DNA of 64,000 nt. It comes from Dermanyssus gallinae. Lineage: Eukaryota > Arthropoda > Arachnida > Mesostigmata > Dermanyssidae. Positions 11,739 to 29,430 of the stretch are shown piece by piece. The notes below the pieces were generated by a model. That model saw nothing but the letters and a program-made list of their open reading frames with translations, had not been told where the DNA came from and searched no databases. Where the stretch lies: positions 124,001 through 188,000 of the forward strand of contig QVRM01006422.1 of assembly GCA_003439945.1 (NCBI GenBank), given 5' to 3'. The number at the start of each line of letters is the position of its first letter. The stretch's first letter is position 1. The translations under genes were made by a program, and so were the position numbers.

Positions 11739-12316
11739 TACTAGATGATGGCGAGCGACGAACAGCCCTCAATGCGACTGTTCAAGTCGTCTCGTAATGG
11801 CTAACGTGACCGTTAACTATAGCATACTCAAGGACCAGTAATTCCGTTCCTTTTCTAGGACGTTGCCTAGCTACGTATCTAGCAGAAAAGTAAGACACAA
11901 GTAAGGGCTAAATCTGCATTTCGTGTAGACGTTTCCAGTGTGAGTGGCCCACTGGGACGTGCAATTGACCTTGGTTGCCGTCTGTGCTTATCTGTCCATT
12001 GCTGTAAGATCTCTTCTTTATTATTAGTCTTGGAGGTGAACTCAATGGTCTGGCTTTTGACACCTAGCCCACCTGCAAACGGAGACTACGGGAAGCAAAG
12101 TTACATATATGAATTCGAAAACATGGTATTTCATATGTGTAAAACCATCTTTACGATAGGCCATGGATAATTGTTGTCTACTTCACAGAAACCTCTCAAC
12201 ATCTCTCATATGCCGGAAGGAATCTACGGAGAATCAAAACTCTACATTTTCTAATGAATTCGTATCGATGCAGTCAATAAGCATGTGCCATCAACCATAG
12301 TTTATGATTAAATAAA
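11739..12316 (+). other. Probable TRIP13 3' UTR with poly(A) signal
   Basis: No coding signal is visible. A canonical AATAAA is at 12311-12316, about 570 bp after the TRIP13 stop. That end site is inference. Confidence 0.5.
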
Positions 12317-12408
12317 CACTTCACTTGCAAGTCAGTCAAGGGTCTAATTTTGTACAAAACGTTGCCGTCTTTCTAACACATTACTGATCGACTCAACAGT
12401 TTCTTGAT

Positions 12409-12927
12409 TTGAGACCCCACTTCAAAAAAATCATGCTTAAGAATGAAGAAAGTCTATATTTGCTCGGGAATAGTAAAAAAAAGACGATGTTAGGGGGACA
12501 TTTCTGTTACGATTATGAGCAGCCTTGGTGCTTAGTGGTGGTTGAGCAAATCGGTTCTTTGGCGTCACGAAATGCGTGCAATCGACTACATTGTTTGCAT
12601 AACAAAGTCTGTGAAGAGCTTGGAAGATATTTCTTAAATACAGGAGCCACAGTTGTTTTCAGAAACAGTGTGGCACTTTGCCGTGTTACGATAGCAGGTC
12701 GTTGGGAGTATGACTTAATTTGCGTTTTACTGGGGGGAGTTTCCCAGAAACCCCTTGCAGAGCGCCCCAGAGCCAAGGCAATATTGTTAAGTATGCCTGA
12801 AATTACTTGGCTGGTGGTTTTAAACCTATTGGGGGTCCCACTGTGCGCATCAAGTGAGGCGTCCCTGTTCATAACGTTAACCCGTTTACTGGCACACCGG
12901 AAGTATTTCCAGAACTCACCTTTGTAA
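12409..12927 (+). other. Unrecognised open reading frame of 172 codons
   Basis: One of the longer open frames outside the named genes, without low-complexity repeats. The antisense strand is open over most of the same interval (12513-13142), so chance or a decayed transposon are both possible. No domain is recognised in either frame. A mariner-like remnant lies about 400 bp downstream. Confidence 0.2.
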
Positions 12928-13313
12928 ATCTGTGAAATAATGTAAGTGTACGGAATGATGCGAAGATTGTCAAGAGGTCGGTTCCTATACTGACAAACTT
13001 GCAGTAGTGTATATATATATATATATATATATATTCTTACTGCTTCTTTTCTGTGACTTAGGTGCGACATCTGCCATTTGCTGTTTGTAATAATTTTTTC
13101 GCAATACATTTTCACGGATTGTTTGCAATAGGTGCAACCCATTGCAGACCGTGTGTTGCTTGTATGAGTTTGTAATGGGCTCGTTTAATTTAATAGAGGT
13201 GTGCAGAAGGGTCTGGTTATGGAATCGAAGGGCAACGAATTCTCTTGCTTACATGCGATTACTGTAACACAATATTTTTTGTCATCGAATGTGCCTATTT
13301 TGAACCACCCCTT

Positions 13314-13490
13314 TTTTTGCACAGGATAGCATTTGCAGAATTTTTTTTGCCTTTAAAATTAGAATCTACATTGAAAAGTCACGTTTTTAGATCGGTCCCA
13401 AGCATATCTGCGGAGCGCGCGACGCACGTTAAAGAATTACTAAAGGGAACCTCTACTAAGCCATTTAGCTACTTTACAACAGCTCAGACA
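13314..13490 (+). pseudogene. Mariner-like transposase C-terminal remnant
   Basis: The frame reads FAEFFLPLKLESTLKSHVFRS, matching the C-terminal pattern of mariner-family transposases (ADFFLFPKLK..LKG.RF.S). The catalytic DDD/E region, the start and both TIRs are not visible. It is a dead fragment in the spacer between TRIP13 and MED30. Confidence 0.55.
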
Positions 13491-13520
13491 AATTCTGAGC
13501 ATAGGAGGGGTCGATATTGA

Positions 13521-14839
13521 GAGAAGAGTAAACAATAAAGCTCGTCATTTCATTCCTTTATAAGTTTTTTTTATTGTACTTGACCTGAAACTTAGTACCC
13601 GTGCATTGTATATGAGAGGGCTAGTTTTCACAAAATAAATCGTTAAGAGTTACTTTATAAGCAGGGCTACGGTATATCTATTTATGTTAATAAAACTTTA
13701 TTTTAGTACCCTTAATGACGTGCTTATTGCCGCATTCGTACCGCGTAGTCTATTCTACCCTTAAAGCAATGAAATTCATTCGAGCAAAAGGTGCCGACTG
13801 TAGGCTGACGGCAGAAGACGTGTTCTTTACCGCTTTTCATCGAAGCACAACACTTAGGTCTATCTGATAAGATCTAACCGAACGGCGTGTTTGGTATTGC
13901 GCATCGTTTATTGATTGACGAAAATAAATTCAATACCACGCGGCGGCTGACAGATGTTTTGGCGACTCTGCAATGTGCAATCCTCGTGCACTCGGTGAAA
14001 AACAGTAGAGAACAAAAATAAATACAAATCTTGTTTTTGAACATAAACTGAATTGAAAACAAAATAAATTATATATTTACATATATTAACCAAACGGTAC
14101 CTGTTCAACTGCTTAAAAGATAATGGAAAAATACACTTATTCCACGGAGCATCCGTATATTTCAGAGCACATAGCTTTAAATGCCATCACGGGCTCCATC
14201 CAAGAATCTCTATTTGCTGCTTGGTGGAATAGTTTAGGAGCAAAAGGTCGTTCCGATTCTATCTGATCGTCACTGCAAACAAAGCGTAACTTTTGTAATA
14301 CAAACAATGAGTATAATTCTAGCCACACGGTATATAGACTGAATCAGGAATATGATATAACATTTGTACAAGAGCGTATAAATAATCTGGACGCTTTGCA
14401 GATAGATCCGCGTTAGGTAGGTCAGCGCTGGCGATCCTTCCATTGCATATATAGACATACTTTGACGTCTAGCTTTTTGTTACATTTAGCAAAGCCTGAC
14501 GACGTATTTTCTTACCACGCTTATACAACTTATAAAATAAGGTGAGTATAATTATATTCTTCTAATTATGAACGTGATAAGCAATCGTCCTATTAAAATG
14601 CTCGTACTCTCTGTCGGTATTATAATGGATGTGTCGAAGTTGCTAAACATTCTGGGGTAATTTCATTACATCCTTCTAAACAGCAAAATTGTGGTAAAAA
14701 CGGTATTGCCACCGACTGTTAATGAAAACAGAAAAAAATGAATGGATGGCCTAATGCGTACCACGCTAGTGTCCACCTCCAAATTGATTAAGAAAGCAAA
14801 TATAATTTTTTATAGTCGCTCCGAACCCTTGGGAAGCAT
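13521..14839. other. Spacer between TRIP13 and MED30
   Basis: AT-rich, with several short ORFs of no recognisable content. No further transposon sequence identified. Confidence 0.5.
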
Positions 14840-14845
14840 TTTATT
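14840..14845 (-). terminator. Candidate MED30 poly(A) signal
   Basis: AATAAA on the minus strand, about 107 bp past the MED30 stop codon. Confidence 0.55.
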
Positions 14846-14951
14846 TATTCATACTGCTATCAATATACATGAAATCTAAAGAATTCATCACATACTCGCG
14901 CGATGCTAATAGAAAGCAATCGCACGTGCCTCTGCCTATCTATAGTGACTG

Positions 14952-17330
14952 CTAGAACATAGTCGGCTTCGGTTTGTTGTATGAGCTGATCCTGTTCGAG
15001 AACGGCAAATGTTTCTTTCGCATTCCCAACATTGTGTTTACCTCGCAGACGACGCTGCGAAGCATATCGATGATCTCCTTCAATTGCCGGTTTTTCAAAT
15101 ACACTTGTTCCTGCAATGGAGCAAGGAAAAAGTAATCCATTTGTAATCTTAGACACGCAGAAGTCAAACTTATTATTGTAAACGTAATAAATATAGTAAT
15201 ATTAGCAATTAGTATTATTTCCGCCTTATAATTATTTATGACTACTATTATTTTGTAATCACGATACAATTAATAAGGTTTACACGTGTGGGCTACCGGT
15301 TCTATTGCACTATGAACCCTTACAGCACGACAACATTTGCTTAAGCAACCGGCCCTCTCGCAGCTTTCCCAGAATGTCTTGTATACACCCCACCGAATCC
15401 TTTAGGAACTGCTCGGCTTTCCTTTTGATAGGAATTAGTATTTCTATACCGACTAATACAAAATATTCCAACATTAATGGTCCTACAACCAAGCATTAAC
15501 GCAATCTTTGGTACTTTGGCCATTGATATTGCAAACTTTAGACGTAGTATTTGCTAACTCCCTTAACGTCTATAGAGTCAAACATTATCCAAAACAACGG
15601 GTGCTATCCAATACTGCAAACATACAAGTATGTATATGATAGTAAATAGTTGAATAGACAAGCCATTGCATTTAGTTTACTATATCATACATTTATATTG
15701 AGGGCTGAGTTCTACACATCTTGACAAAGTGGTACCACAAGAGTAAATAAAAAACATACACAAAAACGCGCCCCAAATATCGAGTTTTACAGCGAATAAG
15801 CGCTATGCGTAAGACAAACAGAATACACCCCCACGCAATTGTCAAATCCTTTCTCTTCATTGACCATTTCCAAAATGTTCTATCGGTCACATAGACTTTC
15901 CACATAGCAATTTTACACAGCTCGATGAGGCGGCATCTCACCTTAAGGATATAGTGTATCTGCGATGATTTTTTTTTTTAACGCTCTGACAACTACATTT
16001 TAGACGCTCGTAATGGGCTAAGTTGCCTGTGGCACGATAGCGTCTAAATGCATCTATCGTCATCGCGTTCTCGTACTGGAATTATATAGGCTTTCTCCAG
16101 CAGAGGTATGTAGCAGCAAGGCAATGACAACCACGTCCAACAAATTCTACCAGCACGGCCAGGGCTCGAACTAGCGATGTTTTGCTAACCGTGGTTGCCA
16201 TGGCAACGCCCCGTTTCGAACGGTGCGTTAGCCGCCTAAGCCACCGCCGCTACAATAGCCGACAGAAGTTAAAAAAAATCCATCACAATCAATTTGAAGC
16301 TGCGGCAGAGTTAGTGTAGTATAGCCTGCGTGTAAGATTATATACGAACTGATAGTCCCAAAGAATAACAACATATTTTGTATCTAGAAACCGAAATTGG
16401 AAGCAACTACAGATACACACATACCCCGATTGTCGGGAGAGCTGATATTTGGAAAAACGGGGCCATTGACTTACTAGCAAGCGTTGGCGTTCTTCGAGGA
16501 AAACACGCATACTCTCCGACGGTTTCTTCTCGTCCTCGTCTTTACGGCGGTCGTCTTCAAGCGGCACTAGTTGGATCGTGGCCACGTCCGGCTCCAGCGT
16601 TGAGAACTCACCGCCGGCGCAGTTCTCGTCGCAGATCTCGTAGACCCGACGCAGTCGCTTAAACAGCGTTTGAAGTGCCTTTAGGGTATCATTCAGCTTC
16701 GCCTTTCGTTCCTGAAAAGCGGCAAGCCATGTTATTTCTGATTTTTCTACGATGGCCGTAAATCAGTTGCCCTTATTGCACACTAAAAGTAAGTTTTCGG
16801 ACTGACCCTTAGCCAAGATTAACATCTACGGAACTGTTTTTCACACTGCTTCATAGACGAACCCCCTCAAATACAAATGTGCAACCGTGGCGCTCGAACC
16901 CGCGCACCTATGTGTCTCCTCCGGTCGCGAGGCGCAGGCGGAATGCACCACGCCACCGGGCTCGACCCTTATTGCATACTACAAGAACACTAAATGTAAA
17001 CTGGTCCAAGACAAGACATACTATATAATCAATTGCCCTTATTGCATGCTACAAGAACAATGTGATGTCTCACACAAACTGGTGTGAGACAAGTCATACT
17101 CATGTAATGTAACGACATTTAGACTCACCTCCTGAATACTTTGGGCTTGGGGATTCATAGTGCCGGTCGGAGGACTGAGCGTTCGAAGAATTTGAAAGAG
17201 CTCCCCGGCCTTGGCCACTGTTTCCTGCACCGTTTCTTGGCCTATTCGACACATAACAGGAATATTGAAGTCTGACGTCTGTTGCTGCGGCTGGTGATCC
17301 TGCTATGAAAAAATGCTTAGGTTAGTAGTG

Positions 17331-17426
<96 letters not shown>

Positions 17427-19016
17427 CTTGAAGTCTACCGCGTGGAAATTAGGGAAAGTCAATATATTAAATCTACAGGAAACCGCACACAAATCAAGCC
17501 TCTTTTTCAGTACTAAACGTTACAAAATAATATGTAATACTACGTTAATACACATGTGATACGTTACTACCCTTGACCAAATGACTAATTTCATGGCAGA
17601 ACTTATTTTGCCATATTTTCAAGGCCATCTTACTCTATGTCGGCATTTGGTGTGGCATGCATATAAGAAGACGCAGCTATTTATTATATTACAATTACTT
17701 GCAACGTTAGTGCATCAGGCAAGCAAATCCACAAACGAGTTTCGTTGCCCTCTGGGCAAAAATGCGTCTGTGACGACATAGAGTTGTTTTTTTTATTAAG
17801 TGCTTCCCTGCTATCTACAGTTCTTAATGTTAGCCAATTAGAAGTTTATTCACAAAAGTCAGCAGACGTTCGTGCATGCGAAGAATAATAATAGAAACAC
17901 CAATGAATGAAGTAGTAGCACTGGTAGTAATGCATAAGAAAGTGGTTCAACATACGGCGCATGCAGCAGGTCTCGGAGTGATCTGAAAAATCAATCGAAG
18001 TTTCAACAGTTTCGGGTCAACGTCGAAGAGTTAATATGCCATGCTGCCAAGTTTTCGAGAACGCCATATTATCATAATTATATGAGTGGGTCACGGTGTT
18101 AGTCAACCCATCTCCATAACGGCTCCTTATAGAGCACATACGCGCTATAATATAGGCGGGGAAATTAACTGCTTGACATTCAACGGCGAAAGACAAAACT
18201 TCTTCACAAAATTATAGTTGAACTGGATCACTTGCAGTAATATTGTCGACTGATAATAGTATGCGGTGGTCGGGTTGTTATAGCAATGAAATAAAAAAAT
18301 CGTTTCGAATTCGAACGCGGATTAGATCACATCTTACAGGCGGTATCGAAAGAGACCTAGCGATACTGGCAACTTTACACGTATCATATCTGAGAAGAAA
18401 GACTGAATCATTTTCGGTGCAAGGCGCAGCCCGCTAATGAATAAGAGATTATGTTGTAAGTAAGCATAGACGTTAGTGGTGTAATGAGCTCGGCAATGGT
18501 AGTCTGCACTCAGAACGTATGTGTATTCACGTCTGTACTATGTCCGAAATGTGTCTCGTCATACGAAGGGGCGTCAACCACAATATCGTGTGCACATATT
18601 TGGCTCAATACAATCCATGCAGTCATGCACGGTCATTTTCACAACAAGGGTGAAGGACTAAACACACGTACATTCGAATAGCAAAACGGGAACGCTAGAA
18701 ATTTGAATGAAATTTAACAACAACAACAATAACCAGCACCAATATGTCATGGCTAGCAATAAGCTACTACGGTAGCAACCACAACAGCAACAAACACATG
18801 GACGACCGGGTTCACCTGAGGATTTCCATCCTGATCTTGCTGTTCGCTGCTGATGCCGTTGTGACCCTCGAGTGACATAGCGCCGGAGTGCATCTGGGGC
18901 ACAGGCGGGTAGCCGCCCATACCTCCGCCCCCGGGGCCCATGGGTCCCCCGCCAGGACCTCCACCGCCCATGGCCGGACCAAGAGCGCCGCCGGACGGAT
19001 GATACGGAGATGCCAT
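14952..19016 (-). CDS. MED30: Mediator complex subunit 30 (4 exons, 255 aa)
   Basis: Exons from 5' to 3': 19016-18816, 17299-17129, 16711-16475, 15110-14952. All introns are phase 0 with GT/AG ends. MED30 is a metazoan subunit of the Mediator head, which links transcription factors to RNA polymerase II. Exon 1 (67 aa) is almost all Gly/Pro/Met-rich. Exon 2 encodes the CRIGQETVQE...AKAGELFQ..R block typical of MED30. Exon 3 holds a charged helix and the LVPLEDD segment. Exon 4 carries the KNRQLKEIIDMLR..V.EVNTMLGMR signature, then a short tail to the stop. It is longer than the human protein (178 aa) mainly through the N-terminal tract. Intron 2 is mostly a SINE and intron 1 has a 97-bp (TA)n array. 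Confidence 0.93.
15969..16254 (-). mobile_element. tRNA-derived SINE, family B, copy 1 (full length)
   Basis: On the minus strand it starts with GTAGCGGCGGTGGCTTAG (A-box region), followed by a TTCGAA core where the B box is expected, and ends in a run of A (T at 15969-15978). The body matches 52011-52297 over its full length. It lies in MED30 intron 3. Confidence 0.87.
16786..16965 (-). mobile_element. tRNA-derived SINE, family A, copy 2
   Basis: Reverse complement of the family A consensus. The B box appears as GGGCTCGAACC-like sequence near 16893, and the 5' start GTCGAGCCCGG is at the right edge. Flanking direct repeats are CCCTTATTGCACACTA (16770-16785) and CCCTTATTGCATACTA (16966-16981). 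It makes up nearly half of MED30 intron 2. Confidence 0.87.
16966..17110. repeat. About 70-bp imperfect tandem duplication
   Basis: CCCTTATTGCATACTACAAG at 16966 recurs as CCCTTATTGCATGCTACAAG at 17036. AAACTGGT and AGACAAG(A/T)CATACT recur in the same order after each. The pre-SINE flank (AATCAGTTGCCCTTATTGCA, ending 16780) matches the start of the second unit, so the SINE entered one unit of an existing duplication. Confidence 0.7.
17330..17426. repeat. (TA)n microsatellite, MED30 intron 1
   Basis: About 97 bp of TA with GTA/ACA interruptions, just upstream (in gene sense) of the exon 2 acceptor. Confidence 0.95.
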
Positions 19017-19470
19017 GGCGCCTGTTCGCTCTCACCTGAGGCGCTCGCTCAGTCACCGACTACCTGACGGACTAACGGACTCCACGTCGGCTGAACGAAC
19101 ACACAACGCTCTGTGCGCGCATAAGCCAAGATATGCCGGTGTTATTCAACGGTGTTATACGTCTAGACATGTGGGTATTTTTCAATCAACACATTCAGTT
19201 GTTCACATTCACACTCCTTACAGCTCTAGGTTCCATGAGGTGAGTTGAGCTAAGCTTCTGCAGCGGGAACACGTATAGCGATTATATAATGATTATTCAA
19301 ATAACTACAAAAACTGTGTTCACGTCGACGATATAGATGATGTGGTAGGACGTGTATAGCTTTCGGCTCGAATTCTCTCAATGTCTTCTACGTCGGTGTG
19401 AACCGGTACTATGTTACAATGCATGGCTCATATACACTTGTGATTAAATAAAGCAAGCCAAGTGTACGTC

Positions 19471-19513
<43 letters not shown>

Positions 19514-21260
19514 GATAGGCTCGCTGTTACTGAAAATGTTTTATTGTATCATTTTATAATTTATACATTGATATACTCGCAACTGAGGAAGATCAATTAT
19601 AATGAATAATGAACGATTTTATAAGCAGGTATCTTACATGCGTGAGTGAGAAGATCTCCACTATTCTCGTAATACGGCGCCTGCATCTAGGAGTGCACTT
19701 GACTAGAACAAGACAGCAATTTCGAACGCCCACACAGACACATAGGACGTTTTGTTCTATGTTGCTACGAGCTACGAAAATACACCAGCGTCCCCACGGC
19801 CACACCGAGATCACAAATTTGCAAATCGGGCGCACAACGCACTGTCGACGTTTCTGTCAGCCCGGCTTGTCGTGTTCTTGCGCTGCTGTTTAATGCTCTT
19901 CTATTTACTTGTACGACCGTGTTTATTTATGAGAGAGGTTTCGTGTTGGTGGTGTTTTTTTTTGCTGTTTGTTTACATATGACCAGACACACATGTCCTC
20001 TCGCCTTCTTCGTCTGCGGCTGAAACGGCGGAAAAAGAGAGACAGCTCAGCCACATAGGCGCCAATAATGACACTCAGCAAACATGTTGCCATGTAAAGA
20101 CGATGTTGATGACAATCATTTTCGTATAATTACATTATATTTACAATATTCCTTGTATTATTATTATTAGTATTATTGCCTAAATGTCTGTGACCACTCA
20201 ACATCATCTTGGCGTTGTCTCTCTGTAGTTTGAATAAATATAATAACAACAATACTAGTGAGTAGCAGCATTCTATTCGTACAGCAACCGTTTAGTAGCA
20301 CCATAGCTTGCTCACTCGTTAGCTAACTCACCGTGAACAAATTAGTTCATCAATTGAAGATATGCCTCACGGTGCCTGTTCCAAGCCTGTAGCATCATAG
20401 CTTACCGAGAGCGCAAGAAAAGCGGCGGAACTCGGAATGCACGGAATCACGGCGATGGGAAAGGAAGACTTCAAACGCCGTTGCTGCCGCCAGGCACAAC
20501 AGCTCACGAATGACAGCGACAAGCAATAGAGAGAGAAATAGATGTAAGAGCGGCCGGACTGCGCGGTTGGAATATTTTGTTTATTTGAGGGGGGTGGAAG
20601 CGCGGTTGGAATCTACCAGCAGAGATCCGTCGTTGTCGTCGTCGTCTGCGGCGGCGGCGGCCGGCGTTATCGTCTACCGGGTGAGCCGGCAGCAGCTTAC
20701 TGTTTGTTACCGGCTTTTTTCGCAGCAGCAGCAGCTCGGATTGGCGTTGTTTTGGGTGTTTGGAGTGTTGTTGTCTAGTGTAGTAGTGTTTGTTGTTACC
20801 GCCGCCGACGATTGTTGACGATTGGTTGGTGGTGTTTGGCTGTGCCGGCGTAGCCGTGTTTTCATCGTTCCTGCCGCGTTCGTTCTGTAGTGCGGTTAGA
20901 GAAGCGGCGACAGATCGTGCATGAACAACGACCGAGTGTGATTGAGTGCCGGCGACCTCACGGACGTTCCAGTGAGCCAGTGATTCATTCCCGATACACG
21001 ATTGTATCGTGTATCTATCAGCTATAGTACATATATCATATTTACCATAGTAAGCGTCAGTGCGTTTGTTGTTGTTGTTAAGCGGGGTATCAGCTAGATT
21101 CGTTTCGCCGCCAGAGTACGTGACGTTACGACCGTGGCGTGCGTGGTTCGCACGTTGAGGTGCGTGACCTAACGTGACGCACGCTCAAACAAAACGCTTT
21201 GCTATTATTGCGGCGCTCTCGCTTCTCTTGTTGCTGGCTGACTCCCACAAGCGCTTAGAC
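19017..21260. promoter_or_regulatory. Divergent spacer between MED30 and ACTL6A
   Basis: The 2.2 kb between two start codons transcribed apart must hold both promoters and 5' UTRs. It contains a (TA)n array at 19473-19510, a GTC/GCG triplet-rich patch at 20630-20820 near the ACTL6A side, and a short SINE-D-like fragment near 20357-20396. No TATA box or other motif can be assigned with confidence. Confidence 0.5.
19473..19510. repeat. (TA)n microsatellite
   Basis: About 18 TA units in the MED30/ACTL6A spacer. Confidence 0.93.
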
Positions 21261-27217
<5,957 letters not shown>

Positions 27218-28287
27218 GGAAGCAGCGCTGCAGCAGAAAAGCCTCGAGAAAGAGAGAGAGAGAGTGCGCGACAGTAAGATCGCAGAAGACAACAGGACAC
27301 GGGGATTATAGGACTACACCCACATACAAAAAAGTTCATAACAGTGGATACATTCATATGCCACAGCATGGTTATAGACAGACATGATGTCCACATCAGT
27401 GGTCTCGCACGAAGAAAAGAACAGAAGATTTCATAATATGCGGGCCGTATCATAATCCGTAGATCATCCGCCAGCAGCTGTAAATAGATGATGATGTGCT
27501 CGTACGTCTAGAACGCATCCACTGTACGGGCAGCGACACGGGAGGCTTTCCGCCATGACTGCTGTGTTAGGTAAAGTGGCAGGTTCGCGTTTAAAATGAC
27601 TATGGTCACCATCTCACCTCATAACATACATATATTTTGGTTGTTCATCCTCTTAGTGCCGGCAAGTGTATAAATGGCCAGCCACCCAGAGGTGGGGGGG
27701 GCAGATACGAGTCATAACGAACTACTATTATTTCTGTGGAGGCGACAACCAACTGCACTTACATAATCTTTAAAGGGAGCCAGCACAATTGCAGGCAGTC
27801 GTACGCAACGACTTCTCGAGTGACACTTGTTTTCTTTGAACTTTGGCGCAGCCTCATGATGTATGCTCGCTTAGATACCATGATGCTTTCCGTAGCACAG
27901 TTTCCCCCCTATCTTCTCAATTCCTTCCGTCCTCTCTCTCTCTCTCCCAAATACACAACATGCAGATAGCCCAACTGTGACGGACTTTCTTATTCTTATC
28001 CCGTTTTTTGCTTGTATGGCTTAGATCAACCAGTTTAGCTGTAGTTTTTCCCAATTGTATTGTTTATGTCTGTTAGCTGTAGCATATTTGGCGGTCATTG
28101 GAGCTGCTTAGTATGAATGTTGCTTGCTTACGCTCAACTCCGCCGACCTTTGGGCAGTCTGTGTTTTGCCGTATTCACATCAAGAAGAATGTGTTGACAG
28201 AATGTTCCCAGTGACATTCAGTGAATATTGTGTCGCTTTTGTAAATTCTATTTCGCCCATTTTAATAGACAGAGCATAAATTGCGTG

Positions 28288-28322
<35 letters not shown>

Positions 28323-29430
28323 GAGTAGTTGTACGGACATCTGAATAATATTGTTTTCGCATTTTTATACGCCACACGTTCACTCACTATTAATCAATAC
28401 TAAATTACATTTATTTATATATACATATACACACACATCTCTGTAGGTAGCGTATCTACAGGGTCATTTGAGTAGTCAGTTTGGGTTTACGACCTTCCAC
28501 CTTTCACTACGAATTCGCCAATGTATATAACATATGAACATGTAAAAAATAAACAGGCATAAATGCATCACACTTGCCGGTGTAGGTTATCTTTAATAAA
28601 AGAGGTACATTTATTCCGTATGACTTTATTGTCCCCTCAGCGATAGAGGTTCGGCGTAGAACGTTACTCGTTCGTCACACATACAGTGGTCTGTGTTTAG
28701 TTTGTCTTCCGATGATGATATATTTGTTAGCTGCTGTCCGTGCTTCCATCGACACATCCTTTTCCCGAGCTCGTGCGCAAAACTAAGTGGAGCTATCGAA
28801 ATAGCATATTTTGAATTATTAATAATAAAAATAATAATAATTTATTTACTCATCTGCGCGGATAAACCAAATAACCAAACAACGTACGTGGACTACGTCA
28901 TTGAGTCCATCATACAGTAGGATATCTGGTCGTTACATGTCACCAACTCTCATGGCGCGTCAAAGCTTATGATGAAAAACTTCACGGAATCCGATCGTCA
29001 TTATAACCGTCCATCTTATTTCAGTCTTCCGATGACCACCTACAGGTAAACATGTTTGTGGACTTTAATTCGAAGCGTAGTTTTTCCAAGAAAACGAATG
29101 CAGTAATGTGCTTTCTTGTTGCTGTTTTTATCCTTAGTTTTGTTGCTCCTCTTGCCGTTTTTCCATATCATGACTTATTACGTATTGTTATTATTCCCCG
29201 TTGTTAATGTCTACGCTTGTGGTGATCGTTTCAAACCCATTAATCAAAATCATTAATTTGCTCCGTACAAGATCCGGTATATATTCCGGCCAAGATCTTT
29301 GTGATAACAGTAGTGCATGTAATCGTCGCCGTCGTCGTTGGATACGAGGATGTCTTCTCCGTGATTTATGTATAATATTTCCAATTCCTCTTTCGTCTGA
29401 GGATCGTTGGCGTTTCACGCGTGACGTTAT
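27218..29430. other. Convergent 3' region of ACTL6A and PEBP
   Basis: Presumed to hold both 3' UTRs. A GA-rich run (27254-27268) and a (TA)n array (28289-28320) are present. AATAAA signals at 28548-28553 and 28595-28600 (+) are the nearest clear candidates for ACTL6A but are about 1.3 kb from the stop, so this assignment is weak. No gene seen. Confidence 0.45.
28289..28320. repeat. (TA)n microsatellite
   Basis: About 16 TA units in the convergent ACTL6A/PEBP spacer. Confidence 0.92.

Noticed and set aside
12513..13142. 209-codon minus-strand ORF
   Set aside because: It overlaps an equally open plus-strand frame, runs into a (TA)n array and has no recognisable domain; neither strand can be preferred.
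16853..16975. Genuine tRNA gene candidates at B-box-like sites
   Set aside because: Each lies inside a repeated SINE with tail and target duplications; none folds as a clean cloverleaf with correct spacing by eye.
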